Assembly (NCBI GenBank): GCA_002336915.1
Contig: DDET01000054.1
Coordinates: 1 to 22,074, forward strand
Direction of reading: 5' to 3'
DNA: 22,074 bases
DNA from: Bacteroidetes bacterium UBA1947
GTDB taxonomy: Bacteria; Bacteroidota; Bacteroidia; Chitinophagales; Chitinophagaceae
Numbering within the stretch: position 1 is the first letter of the stretch; every line of letters begins with the position of its first letter. The translations under genes and the position numbers were made by a program. The notes under the pieces were generated by a model. The model worked only from the letters and a program-made list of their open reading frames with translations, ran no database searches and was not told where the DNA came from. Below are positions 1 to 6,941 of the stretch, one piece after another.

Positions 1-48
1 CCCGGATTTCATCCGGGGCTATTCAGGTTGAACCCCGTTGGGGTTCAA
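1..48. repeat. REP-like double hairpin repeat
   Basis: Two perfect hairpins stand side by side. CCCGGAT (1-7) pairs with ATCCGGG (11-17) around a TTC loop, and TTGAACCCC (28-36) pairs with GGGGTTCAA (40-48) around GTT. The linker begins GGGGCTATT (15-23), and the same nine bases follow the larger hairpin at 6974-6993. Two unequal stems joined by a fixed linker is the layout of REP-type intergenic repeats. The element may continue beyond the left edge. Confidence 0.55.
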
Positions 49-62
49 GAGGCATGCATTTT

Positions 63-128
63 ATCATAAGTATGATGTGCCGCGAGTATGCCCTTCGCGA
101 GCCGATGAGTCCTCAGTCGAGAGACTCA
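63..128. other. Cluster of three further stem-loops, function unknown
   Basis: Three more inverted repeats follow the REP-like element directly. ATCATA/TATGAT lies at 63-76. CGCGA/TCGCG lies at 81-99 with a 9-base loop. TGAGTCCTC (106-114) pairs with GAG (119-121) and GACTCA (123-128) around an AGTC loop, with A122 bulged. With the hairpins at 1-48 and the terminator at 151-192, almost the whole first 190 bases can fold. It could be a structured RNA read on the + strand, or only a composite repeat. I recognise no known RNA family. Confidence 0.35.
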
Positions 129-150
129 CCAAGTAAAGAGAAATATTTAT

Positions 151-192
151 AAAAAGATAAAGGTCACGCGATGCGTGACCTTTAATCTTTTT
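151..192. terminator. Strong bidirectional terminator
   Basis: An 11-bp perfect stem, AAAGGTCACGC (159-169) with GCGTGACCTTT (173-183), has a GAT loop. Outside it AAAAAGAT pairs with ATCTTTTT, leaving A184 bulged. A-rich and T-rich flanks make it work both ways. It closes the ArsR-type gene on the - strand and would also end any + strand transcript from the hairpin cluster. Confidence 0.85.
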
Positions 193-220
193 GTGGGTAA
201 TCCGTTTTTTTATAAGCTAA

Positions 221-583
221 TTAAGCTTCATCAGAGTTAACCAGTTCGTTCACGAACTTAGCAACTGATGCAATACGGGCATGATTCAGTGCATAATGGA
301 TAAATTTACCATCACGCTCTGTGATAACGATGTTAGCACGACGCAGTATAGCAAGGTGCTGTGATGCTACTGACTGCTCTAAACGTAATTTTACGTAGAT
401 GTCTGTAACATTCATGCGTTTGTTCTCCTCAAGCAGCTTAACGATCTGCTGGCGGAGTTTGTGATTGATGGCCCTCAGTGTCATTGCTGCACTTTTCACC
501 GCCATGTAATCCAATTTGATCTGTTCGTTCGATCCTTCATCTTTGCGAATAACCAGCGTATTAGCTGACATAGTCGTTTCCAT
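221..583 (-). CDS. ArsR-family winged-helix transcriptional regulator
   Basis: A 120-residue DNA-binding protein of the ArsR/SmtB type. Residues about 34-66 form the dimer helix and first helices, about 70-84 (EQSVASQHLAILRRA) the recognition helix, and about 85-98 (ITERDGKFIHYAL) the beta wing. The serine and histidine of the S-x-HL core are present. The protein has no cysteine, so the classical ArsR or CadC metal sites are absent; it probably senses something other than a thiophilic metal, or answers a redox or metabolic cue in another way. The first ATG is used here; an ATG five codons later is possible. It is a single-gene unit with its own promoter at 666-696 and a strong terminator. The target is not evident, since the upstream neighbour is a housekeeping gene. 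Confidence 0.85.
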   Translation of the reverse strand: METTMSANTLVIRKDEGSNEQIKLDYMAVKSAAMTLRAINHKLRQQIVKLLEENKRMNVTDIYVKLRLEQSVASQHLAILRRANIVITERDGKFIHYALNHARIASVAKFVNELVNSDEA

Positions 584-665
584 TTACTTTTTCAATTTAC
601 GGAGGTTAAATAATAAATTTCTCTGCTTATGCTTACGTTTGGTGAATACCAGACGTATTAGTTTG

Positions 666-696
666 CAAACATACATAATCAGCAAATATGAAACAA
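666..696 (-). promoter_or_regulatory. Sigma-A promoter of the ArsR-type gene
   Basis: Read on the - strand, TATGTTTG (plus 666-673) matches the Bacteroidota -7 box TAnnTTTG. A TTG (plus 694-696) sits 20 bp upstream as the -33 element. The predicted start near 660 leaves a leader of about 75 bases. Confidence 0.55.
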
Positions 697-765
697 GAAA
701 ATAATTGTAATGTTTGTTAAAAAAGACATAAAAAAGAAATGAATGCTTATGTTGCTTCTTTGTAA

Positions 766-1449
766 CTATCTGATATTCTTTTTATTATGAGTAAAAACTT
801 GTTTTAAATAAAATGGTTCGGATGTGGATAAAATTACATTCCTGTTACAATGGTACTGATCAAATGCATATAAAGCCCAACTGGAAAGGTCGATAGTATT
901 GGTTGAAATAATTTTTAAATTACTGGCATTCAAATCATTAAGTATAGTTTCTTTAATACCTCCGACGAGTAAAACTGCACCTTTCCAAGTGTCCAGAGTG
1001 GCCAGACCAGCCTCAAATACATGGGTAGGACCAATAACAGAATCAAATTTATTATCATGCGAGGAAATGAAATATTCACCCTCGCGGGCCGTTAAAACTG
1101 CGACATAAAAGTCATATTCTGACAAATGCTTATGATATTGATTATAAGCCAGTAAGGTGAGCTTATTGTCAAGCAATAAAGGCTTGTCCAGCACATAACA
1201 TAAGGCTTTAGCCGTAGCCATGCCGATGCGTAAACCTGTATAAGAACCGGGGCCAGCGCACACACAGATGGCGCTGATATCATTTAATGCAATACCTGCG
1301 GCCTGCAAGACCTCATCGATCATCAAATTGATGGATGCAGCCTGGTTGCGGGTATCGGGATTGGCGCTTGAATGCAGTACTTGCCCATCGCGTGCTATTG
1401 TTACCGTGCCTACATCGCCCGAGGTGTCTATGTGTAATATATAAACCAT
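766..1449 (-). CDS. tsaB: tRNA threonylcarbamoyladenosine biosynthesis protein TsaB
   Basis: TsaB is the non-catalytic partner of TsaD in making the universal t6A modification at position 37 of tRNAs that read ANN codons. It acts in the cytoplasm in the TsaB-TsaD-TsaE complex. The 227-residue length fits the family. The ASKHA-fold start MVYILHIDTS and the signature GPGSYTGLRIG (residues 66-76) are clear. The C-terminal half is less conserved, as usual in TsaB. It diverges from ridA across only 40 bp, in which both genes have mirror-image -7 boxes, so the mRNA probably starts within a few bases of the ATG. Recognition by motif and length is strong. Confidence 0.93.
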   Translation of the reverse strand: MVYILHIDTSGDVGTVTIARDGQVLHSSANPDTRNQAASINLMIDEVLQAAGIALNDISAICVCAGPGSYTGLRIGMATAKALCYVLDKPLLLDNKLTLLAYNQYHKHLSEYDFYVAVLTAREGEYFISSHDNKFDSVIGPTHVFEAGLATLDTWKGAVLLVGGIKETILNDLNASNLKIISTNTIDLSSWALYAFDQYHCNRNVILSTSEPFYLKQVFTHNKKNIR

Positions 1450-1458
1450 GAATAGTGT

Positions 1459-1486
1459 GCAAATGTAAGGAGCATATTACATTTGC
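1459..1486. promoter_or_regulatory. Mirror-image divergent -7 promoter boxes of tsaB and ridA
   Basis: GCAAATGTAA (1459-1468) and TTACATTTGC (1477-1486) form a perfect inverted repeat around 8 bases. Each arm holds a match to the Bacteroidota -7 box: TACATTTG at 1478-1485 towards ridA, and its complement at 1460-1467 towards tsaB. The boxes end 4 and 10 bases before the two ATGs, so transcripts would be leaderless or nearly so. Clear -33 elements are not seen. Confidence 0.5.
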
Positions 1487-1489
1487 AGC

Positions 1490-1870
1490 ATGGAAAAGAA
1501 AATCATTCGTACAGAAAAGGCCCCTGCGCCCATTGGCCCATATAACCAGGCAGTACGGGCAGGCGATATGCTGTTTATATCCGGACAGATAGCACTGGAC
1601 CCTACATCTGGGGCACTGATACAAAGCAGTATAAAAGCAGAGACGCAGCAAGTAATGGAAAACCTGCAGGCCATCTTAGACACCGCGGGGATGAATTTTT
1701 CAAACGTTGTAAAGACCTCTATCTTCCTGATGGACATGACCAACTTTGCTGAAGTAAACGAGGTGTATGCGATGTACTTCTCCGACAATTACCCAGCCAG
1801 GGAAACAGTGCAAGTTTCAGGGCTGCCAAAAGGGGTGCGGGTGGAGATAAGCATGGTGGCGTGTGGTTGA
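1490..1870 (+). CDS. ridA: RidA family enamine/imine deaminase
   Basis: RidA hydrolyses reactive enamine/imine intermediates such as 2-aminoacrylate, which PLP enzymes release, and so protects them from damage. The 126-residue protein matches the usual length of this trimeric cytoplasmic family. Key residues are visible: Tyr18 in IGPYNQAV, Arg104 in YPARETVQV, which binds the substrate carboxylate, and Glu119 in VRVEISMVA. These are the marks of the active RidA subgroup rather than the inactive Rid branches. It stands alone, ends at a terminator shared with glnS, and begins immediately after a -7 box. The subgroup is secure; the physiological substrate is inferred from the family. Confidence 0.92.
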   Translation: MEKKIIRTEKAPAPIGPYNQAVRAGDMLFISGQIALDPTSGALIQSSIKAETQQVMENLQAILDTAGMNFSNVVKTSIFLMDMTNFAEVNEVYAMYFSDNYPARETVQVSGLPKGVRVEISMVACG

Positions 1871-1917
1871 TTAGTTGATTGGTTCATTAGTTTACTGTTT
1901 GATTAGTTATCATCAAT

Positions 1918-1951
1918 AAAAAGTGCGAATGGATGACCATTTGCACTTTTT
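1918..1951. terminator. Bidirectional terminator between ridA and glnS
   Basis: AAAAAGTGCGAATGG pairs with CCATTTGCACTTTTT across an ATGA loop. The one irregular pair is G-T, a wobble in + strand RNA and a C/A mismatch in - strand RNA. A and T tracts on the two sides suit both convergent genes. Confidence 0.85.
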
Positions 1952-1971
1952 AAATGTGGAACAGTAGTTCG

Positions 1972-3639
1972 TTACCCTTTCTTTACTTCCTTAGCCCAGG
2001 CATCTTTTAGGGTTACCGTACGATTGAACACGAGATTTTCCGCAGTGCTGTCTTTGTCGACACAGAAATAACCTTTGCGCATGAACTGGTAGTGCTCGCC
2101 ATCTTTGGCTGATGCCAATGCAGGCTCAATATAGACGTTTGGTAGTACCACCATTGAATCGGGGTTAATGTAGCTTTTGAAATCGCCGTCTTCGTTAGAT
2201 GGATCTTCCACTTTAAACAACCTGTCGTACATACGTACTTCAGCGGTTTTGGCATGTGGTACGCTTAGCCAATGGATGGTACCTTTTACTGTAAGTCCGC
2301 TGGTATCATTACCGCTTTTGCTTTCAGGGAGATAGGAGCAATGCACTTCAGTTACATTGCCGGCATCATCTTTCTTAAAGCCTTCACATTTTACTATGTA
2401 AGCGCTCTTGAGACGAACCATAAGGCCGGGGGCAAGGCGGAAAAATTTCTTTGCCGGTTCTTCCATAAAGTCCTCGCGTTCTATCCAGAGCTCTTTGCTG
2501 AATGGAAGCCAACGTTTGCCTGCAGCCTCATCGCCGGGATTGTTGTCTGTTTCAAACTGTTCTTCCTGCCCGTCGGGATAATTGGTGATCACCAATTTCA
2601 CCGGATCGAGCACGGCCATGACACGATTGGCAATTTTATTGAGGTCTTCGCGCACGCAGAATTCCAGCAGACTGATGTCTACTATATTTTCACGCTTTGC
2701 GATACCGATGGTATCGGAAAATTCGCGCAGTGCTTTCGCGGTGTAGCCGCGACGACGCATACCACTAATGGTGGGCATACGCGGATCGTCCCAGCCTGTT
2801 ACATGGTTCTCGTTCACCAGTTGCAGCAGCTTACGCTTGCTCATTACGGTGTAGGTAAGGTTGCGACGTGCAAACTCGTACTGGTGTGATGGGAATATTC
2901 CTAACTGCTCTATAAACCAATCGTAGAGCGGGCGGTGATGGATGAACTCGAGCGTGCAGATGGAGTGCGTGATATGCTCTATGCTATCGCTCTGGCCATG
3001 TGCAAAATCGTACATGGGATATATGCACCAGCTATCGCCTGTGCGATGATGGTGTGCGTGCTTGATGCGGTACATGAGCGGGTCGCGCAACAAGAGATTA
3101 GGGTGTGCCATATCTATTTTGGCACGGAGCGTTTTCTCACCATCCTTGTACTTGCCTGCACGCATTTCTTCAAACAGTTGCAGGTTCTCTTCGATACTGC
3201 GATCGCGGTAAGGACTGTTCTTACCGGGCTCGAAAGTAGAACCTTTGGTTGCGGCTATTTCTTCGGCAGTGCTATCGTCGACATAGGCGAGGCCTTTTTT
3301 GATCAGTGTTACAGCGAAACCGTATAACTGTTCGAAATAATCGGAAGCGTATAGTTCGTTATCCCAGGTAAAGCCCAACCATTTGATATCATACTTTATG
3401 CTCTCCACATACTCGGTCTCTTCGGTAACCGGGTTGGTATCATCGAAACGCAGGTTGCATTTACCATTGTACTTATTGGCAAGGCCAAAGTTGAGGCAAA
3501 TAGAAGTGGCATGGCCTATATGGAGGTAGCCATTAGGCTCTGGGGGGAAACGTGTATGTATACGCCCGCCGTTCTTGCCTTCGGCAATGTCATTTTCAAT
3601 TATTTCTTCCAGGAAATTGAGTGACTTTTCTTCGCTCAT
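1972..3639 (-). CDS. glnS: Glutaminyl-tRNA synthetase
   Basis: This class I synthetase charges tRNA-Gln directly with glutamine. At 555 residues it matches Escherichia coli GlnRS closely (554). The HIGH motif is intact at residues 40-43 within EPNGYLHIGHA. The KMSKS-type loop reads VMSKRK from residue 265, almost the position known for the family. The C-terminal part carries the two beta-barrel anticodon-binding domains (for example GTIHWLSVPHA and MRKGYFCVDKDS). GlnRS is patchy in bacteria and thought to have come from eukaryotes; its presence suggests that the indirect Glu-to-Gln amidation route is not needed for tRNA-Gln. A -7 box lies 20 bases upstream of the ATG, and a terminator follows. 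Confidence 0.97.
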   Translation of the reverse strand: MSEEKSLNFLEEIIENDIAEGKNGGRIHTRFPPEPNGYLHIGHATSICLNFGLANKYNGKCNLRFDDTNPVTEETEYVESIKYDIKWLGFTWDNELYASDYFEQLYGFAVTLIKKGLAYVDDSTAEEIAATKGSTFEPGKNSPYRDRSIEENLQLFEEMRAGKYKDGEKTLRAKIDMAHPNLLLRDPLMYRIKHAHHHRTGDSWCIYPMYDFAHGQSDSIEHITHSICTLEFIHHRPLYDWFIEQLGIFPSHQYEFARRNLTYTVMSKRKLLQLVNENHVTGWDDPRMPTISGMRRRGYTAKALREFSDTIGIAKRENIVDISLLEFCVREDLNKIANRVMAVLDPVKLVITNYPDGQEEQFETDNNPGDEAAGKRWLPFSKELWIEREDFMEEPAKKFFRLAPGLMVRLKSAYIVKCEGFKKDDAGNVTEVHCSYLPESKSGNDTSGLTVKGTIHWLSVPHAKTAEVRMYDRLFKVEDPSNEDGDFKSYINPDSMVVLPNVYIEPALASAKDGEHYQFMRKGYFCVDKDSTAENLVFNRTVTLKDAWAKEVKKG

Positions 3640-3658
3640 GTATGGTGTTTAAAGTGTG

Positions 3659-3666
3659 CAAAGGTA
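3659..3666 (-). promoter_or_regulatory. Candidate -7 box of glnS
   Basis: The - strand reads TACCTTTG, a full match to TAnnTTTG, 19 bases before the glnS ATG. No convincing TTG occurs at the usual 19-21 bp upstream distance, so the call rests on the -7 box alone. Confidence 0.45.
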
Positions 3667-3675
3667 AGTTTTATA

Positions 3676-3707
3676 ATGTGCAAATGTGAAAATATGCGAA
3701 TGTACAG
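3676..3707. repeat. Four degenerate 8-bp tandem units
   Basis: The units ATGTGCAA, ATGTGAAA, ATATGCGA and ATGTACAG follow one another without a gap, keeping an 8-bp period. Related words occur nearby (ATGTGAAAATGG near 3732) and in the tsaB-ridA spacer. It lies in the divergent glnS/thioredoxin-like spacer. Function unknown. Confidence 0.45.
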
Positions 3708-3788
3708 TTCAGCCCAATCTGAAATAAAGGAATGTGAAAATGGTACTTAAATAATACAAATAGCAATAAAATACCCTAAATTGCAGGC

Positions 3789-4223
3789 ATGAAAAAAGCA
3801 TTGATAATAGTACCTGTACTGGCTATACTGGCTTTTGTGGCGGTGAAAGTGTTTGCGAGCAGTGACAGCGAGGAAGGTATTAAATTCTACCGTGGGAACT
3901 GGGAAGCAGTGGTGCAGAAAGCCAAGGCAGAGCACAAGCCGATCTTCCTGGACATCTATGCCTCGTGGTGCGGACCATGCAAAATGCTGAAGCGTAAAAC
4001 ATTCACCAATGATAAGGTGGGTGAATACTTCAATTCTCATTTTGTGAATACTTCTTTTGACGGCGAGGTAGAGGATGGCGTGATGCTGGCGGAGAAATTC
4101 CATATACAAGGCTACCCTACCCTGATACTGATAGATGAGAACGGCAAAGTGATCATGTATGAAATGGGCTACCAGACGCCGAAGGAATTGATAGGACTGG
4201 TGAAACATGCGGTGGGTGAATAG
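3789..4223 (+). CDS. Membrane-anchored or exported thioredoxin-like protein
   Basis: A 144-residue thioredoxin-fold protein. Residues 4-23 are a hydrophobic segment after MKKA, either a signal peptide or an N-terminal anchor, so the domain would face the periplasm. The active site is WCGPC with Cys61 and Cys64, followed by K, as in classical thioredoxins. The cis-proline is Pro110 in QGYPTLILID, and the strand before the active site is PIFLDIYASW. It probably reduces or shuffles disulfides in exported proteins; the partner is unknown. There is a possible weak -7 box (TAAATTGC, 3777-3784) right before the ATG. A terminator follows at 4251-4280, so it is a single transcription unit. It could be assigned to the thioredoxin_7/DsbD-gamma-like group; I do not give a gene name. 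Confidence 0.88.
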   Translation: MKKALIIVPVLAILAFVAVKVFASSDSEEGIKFYRGNWEAVVQKAKAEHKPIFLDIYASWCGPCKMLKRKTFTNDKVGEYFNSHFVNTSFDGEVEDGVMLAEKFHIQGYPTLILIDENGKVIMYEMGYQTPKELIGLVKHAVGE

Positions 4224-4250
4224 CAGCAAATTAAAAGACGTACTTTTTAT

Positions 4251-4280
4251 AGGGCTGCAGCAATGCGGCCCTTTGTTTTT
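4251..4280 (+). terminator. Terminator after the thioredoxin-like gene
   Basis: AGGGCTGC (4251-4258) pairs with GCGGCCCT (4265-4272), one pair being T-G, around a six-base loop. TTGTTTTT follows. The hairpin ends just before the acetyltransferase start at 4297. Confidence 0.8.
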
Positions 4281-4296
4281 CTAATAACAAGCCTAC

Positions 4297-4782
4297 ATGA
4301 TAAGAAATATAAGTCCTGCCGATGCCGCTGCGATATGCGGGATCTATAACCACCACGTACTGCATTCTATTGTGACCTTTGAAGAGGAGCCGGTAAGCAC
4401 AGAAGAAATGGCGAACAGAATAAAAGCGATCAGCTGTCAATACCCCTGGCTTATCTATGAAGTGGATGGGCAGATAGCCGGGTATGCCTACGCATCGCAG
4501 TGGAAAGTGCGCTCGGCCTACCGGAATACGGTGGAATCGAGCATTTATATTGGGGAAGGATATGTGGGTAAGGGTATCGGGAAGCAATTATATACGAGGC
4601 TTATTGAAATATTAAGTGCGCAGGGCCTGCATGCGGTGATAGGTGGTATGAGTCTGCCAAATGAGGCAAGTTTAAGGCTACATGAGGCCTTGGGCTTTAA
4701 AAAGATCGGGCAGTTCCATGAAGTAGGCCGGAAGTTTGATAAGTGGATAGATGTTGGCTACTGGGAGCTACTGCTGCTGTGA
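4297..4782 (+). CDS. GNAT N-acetyltransferase, PAT/MnaT-like
   Basis: A 161-residue cytoplasmic acetyltransferase of the GNAT fold. The acetyl-CoA pyrophosphate-binding loop is GYVGKGIGKQLY (residues 88-99), which fits the Q/R-x-x-G-x-G/A rule. Other features recall the phosphinothricin acetyltransferase/methionine sulfoximine acetyltransferase group: the N-terminal VTFEEEPVS stretch, the IAGYAYASQWKVRSAY strand and turn, and NEASLRLHEALGFKKIGQF near the C-terminus. Members acetylate the amino group of glutamate or methionine analogues and related amino acids. The true substrate here cannot be told from sequence, so I leave the gene unnamed. The length is usual (about 160-170). It lies between a terminator upstream and a small membrane-protein gene 78 bp downstream. 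Confidence 0.87.
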   Translation: MIRNISPADAAAICGIYNHHVLHSIVTFEEEPVSTEEMANRIKAISCQYPWLIYEVDGQIAGYAYASQWKVRSAYRNTVESSIYIGEGYVGKGIGKQLYTRLIEILSAQGLHAVIGGMSLPNEASLRLHEALGFKKIGQFHEVGRKFDKWIDVGYWELLLL

Positions 4783-4860
4783 GAACAAAATGTTAATAAT
4801 GTTAGAAAAATACCTAAACTGAGTATTTATTAGTAAATTAGTAATGCTAATCCATACCTT

Positions 4861-5061
4861 ATGATCACAATACTACTACAGAGAGCGGGCAACAACTGGC
4901 TACCATTACTATTGCCATTGATCGCCATAGTGGCTCTTGCAAAAGGCACGCAAATGCTGATACATTTTGTAAAGGCAAGAAAGGAGCGCCGCAGGCAGTT
5001 ATCCATTACAAACTACGATGGGGTAATGGACGAACTGATGGGCCAGGACACGAATAAATAG
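4861..5061 (+). CDS. Small single-pass membrane protein, uncharacterised
   Basis: A 66-residue protein that I do not recognise. Residues about 12-35 (NWLPLLLPLIAIVALAKGTQ and beyond) form one hydrophobic helix. It is followed by a strongly basic patch, KARKERRRQ, and a polar tail ending in GVMDELMGQDTNK. By the positive-inside rule the tail should be cytoplasmic. TACCTTATG overlaps the start codon and resembles a -7 box with one mismatch, which would give a leaderless message. The reading frame is compact, has a sensible hydrophobicity pattern, and fills the space between two good genes, but without a homologue search its reality is only likely. Confidence 0.6.
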   Translation: MITILLQRAGNNWLPLLLPLIAIVALAKGTQMLIHFVKARKERRRQLSITNYDGVMDELMGQDTNK

Positions 5062-5155
5062 GAAGGCAATAAAGGCCGGACCCCTAATGCCCTCTGCAGG
5101 GCGGAATAACTGTCTCTACTATCTCTGCACTCGTCTTTATATAATTATCAATTGC

Positions 5156-5174
5156 AATGATGTTCGTCATCATT
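5156..5174. promoter_or_regulatory. Inverted repeat in the desaturase promoter region
   Basis: AATGATG (5156-5162) and CATCATT (5168-5174) are perfect inverted arms around TTCGT. The repeat ends 18 bp before the candidate -7 box at 5193, so it overlaps where the -33 contact would be. This position suits a regulator operator. Confidence 0.4.
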
Positions 5175-5192
5175 CCCGAAGTCATCGGCCCG

Positions 5193-5200
5193 TAATTTTG
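5193..5200 (+). promoter_or_regulatory. Candidate -7 box of the desaturase gene
   Basis: TAATTTTG matches TAnnTTTG and ends 20 bases before the ATG at 5221. No good TTG lies at the -33 distance, which may mean the promoter depends on an activator bound at the adjacent inverted repeat. Confidence 0.45.
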
Positions 5201-5220
5201 TACCTGCTAAACAGCAGGAA

Positions 5221-6318
5221 ATGAAAACAGTAAAATTTCACGGCACATCCGAAAGTGAACACCAATTCTCAGCCGTATTGCGGAAGAATGTAAATGCTTA
5301 TTTTAAAGAAAAAGGGATCTCGACCAAGGGCAATCTGACACTTGTGCTTCAAACAATCGTGATGTTGTCGTTCTACATTGTTCCATTTGTGGTGATGCTG
5401 ATGGTACCTGTAAATGCGTGGATAGCACTAGCGCTGTGCGTGGTGATGGGAATTGGTATAGCCGGCGTGGGCATGTGCGTGATGCATGATGCAGTACATG
5501 GCTCTTTCTCAGAGAAGGAATGGGTGAACAAGCTTTTTGGCGGTACAATGTACCTGTTGGGCAGCAATGTATTTAACTGGAAGCTGCAGCACAATGTATT
5601 CCACCATGCGTACACGAATATAGACGGGCTGGATGAAGATATAGCCTCAAAGGGGCCGATAAGGCTGGCTGACCATGCACCGCTTAAGAAGTTTCACAAG
5701 TACCAGTATATCCACGCCTTTTTCTTTTATGGCCTGTTAACGCTCTCGAAACTGGTAAAGGATTTTACACAGTTGGCACGGTACAATAAGGAAGGGATCA
5801 GCAAGAAGTACAATGTAGACCCGACAAGGGAATACGTGAAAATGACCATTGTAAAGATCGCGTACCTGTTCGTGATCATAGGTGTGCCAATAATAGTGAC
5901 ATCGTTCACATGGTGGCAGGTGCTGTTGGGATTCTTTATGATGCACTGGGTGGCGGGATGCATATTGAGCACTATCTTCCAGATGGCGCATGTAGTAGAG
6001 GGTGCAGAGCAACCTATGCCTGATGCTACGGGACTGATAGACCACGACTGGGCTGTACATGAACTACACACCACATCGGACTTTGCGCGGGATAACCGCT
6101 TGCTAAACTGGTATGTAGGCGGGCTGAACTTCCAGATAGAGCACCATTTGTTCCCGAACATAAGCCATGTGCATTACAGGGATATCTCACCGATAGTTGA
6201 AAGGACGGCAAAGGAATTCGGGTTCAGCTATAACCTGAAACCGAGCTTTGCAAGTGCATTCCGCTCCCATGTGAAAAGACTGAAGGAATTGGGCGCTACC
6301 GAGGCGCAGCAAAACTAG
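5221..6318 (+). CDS. Membrane fatty acid desaturase
   Basis: A 365-residue integral membrane di-iron desaturase that would introduce a cis double bond into lipid-bound or CoA-bound acyl chains. The three histidine boxes are complete: HDAVH (residues 89-93), HNVFHH (124-129) and QIEHH (305-309). A further HELHTTSDFA motif lies before the last box. QxxHH in place of HxxHH places it with the front-end/linoleoyl-CoA desaturase-like branch rather than the delta-9 stearoyl type. No cytochrome b5 domain is fused, so an external electron donor is required. Hydrophobic stretches around residues 43-82 and 205-250 form the membrane hairpins. Bond position cannot be deduced. It overlaps the convergent rluE-like gene by 4 bp at the stop codons. 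Confidence 0.92.
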   Translation: MKTVKFHGTSESEHQFSAVLRKNVNAYFKEKGISTKGNLTLVLQTIVMLSFYIVPFVVMLMVPVNAWIALALCVVMGIGIAGVGMCVMHDAVHGSFSEKEWVNKLFGGTMYLLGSNVFNWKLQHNVFHHAYTNIDGLDEDIASKGPIRLADHAPLKKFHKYQYIHAFFFYGLLTLSKLVKDFTQLARYNKEGISKKYNVDPTREYVKMTIVKIAYLFVIIGVPIIVTSFTWWQVLLGFFMMHWVAGCILSTIFQMAHVVEGAEQPMPDATGLIDHDWAVHELHTTSDFARDNRLLNWYVGGLNFQIEHHLFPNISHVHYRDISPIVERTAKEFGFSYNLKPSFASAFRSHVKRLKELGATEAQQN

Positions 6319-6929
6319 TTCTGCCAGTTCTCGATCTTCAATAGCCTGAAGAAATCTTCTTCTTGTATTTCCTTTACTCCTCCTGCGGGGAGATCGCCAA
6401 GTTTTAGGTCTTCTATGCTTACGCGAATCAGGCGACTGCAAGGATGGCGCAGTATCCTTACCATTTTACGTACCTGGTGAAATTTCCCTTCGGTAAGTGT
6501 TATTCGCAGCCAGCTATAGATACCATATTGGAATGAGGGGTCTTCATCGTGGAATAGTGCCTGCGGCTCTGTAATTATTTCTGCTTCGCAGGGAGTAGTA
6601 ATGTAGTCTTCGCCGCCCTTGATACGAATGGTGACCCCTGTCCGCAGGTTCTCTAATGTTTCGGGGCTTACAATGTTGTTTACTTTTACGAGGTAGGTAC
6701 GCTTATGTGGTATTTTGCTTTCGAACAGCAATTTAGTTACACGCTTATTAGTGGTGAGGATGAGCAAGCCTTCGGAATGGTTATCGAGGCGGCCAATGGC
6801 ATGAATGCCTTCGGGAAAATCGAAATCAAGATCGCCAAGGAGGCCTACGTCATGGGAACTCACGAATTGCGAGACCATGTTGCGTGGCTTGTTGATTATG
6901 AAGTAGCGGTGTGGTTTGCCTTGACTCAT
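6315..6929 (-). CDS. rluE: 23S rRNA pseudouridine synthase, RluE-like
   Basis: A 204-residue pseudouridine synthase of the RsuA/RluB/RluE group, which isomerises a uridine in ribosomal RNA. The catalytic aspartate is Asp49 in AIGRLDNHSEGLLILT, the family signature. The conserved EGKFHQVRKM and PCSRLIRVSI stretches are present. There is no N-terminal S4 RNA-binding domain, and the protein begins almost at the catalytic domain (HRYFIINKPRNMV), as in E. coli RluE, which modifies U2457 of 23S rRNA. RluE is the best guess, but RsuA or RluF relatives cannot be excluded. It follows dxs in the same direction after 139 bp that holds a REP-like element. Confidence 0.85.
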   Translation of the reverse strand: MSQGKPHRYFIINKPRNMVSQFVSSHDVGLLGDLDFDFPEGIHAIGRLDNHSEGLLILTTNKRVTKLLFESKIPHKRTYLVKVNNIVSPETLENLRTGVTIRIKGGEDYITTPCEAEIITEPQALFHDEDPSFQYGIYSWLRITLTEGKFHQVRKMVRILRHPCSRLIRVSIEDLKLGDLPAGGVKEIQEEDFFRLLKIENWQN

Positions 6930-6941
6930 GTAAAGAATTTT

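Noticed and set aside
103..128. Hammerhead ribozyme-like string CCGATGAGTCC followed by a stem
   Set aside because: The catalytic core needs CTGATGA and a GAAA after stem II. Here the second base is C and the stem is followed by ACC, so the core is not present on this strand.
3..152. Open + strand frame running from the left edge to a stop at 150-152
   Set aside because: It runs through perfect hairpins and gives a composition unlike a protein C-terminus, with no recognisable motif. It may be the tail of a gene outside the window, but nothing in the sequence supports this.
2272..2889. 205-codon open frame on the + strand inside glnS
   Set aside because: It is antisense to a full-length glutaminyl-tRNA synthetase, and its length follows from the codon bias of the real gene. 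No separate start signal or family motif.
4809..4829. AAATAC/GTATTT stem after the GNAT gene as a terminator
   Set aside because: Only six AT-rich pairs with a nine-base loop and no proper T-run, too weak to call.
5089..5102. GCCCT-CTGC-AGGGC stem after the 66-residue membrane protein gene as a terminator
   Set aside because: A short stem without a following T-tract; it may slow polymerase or be chance, but does not meet terminator criteria.
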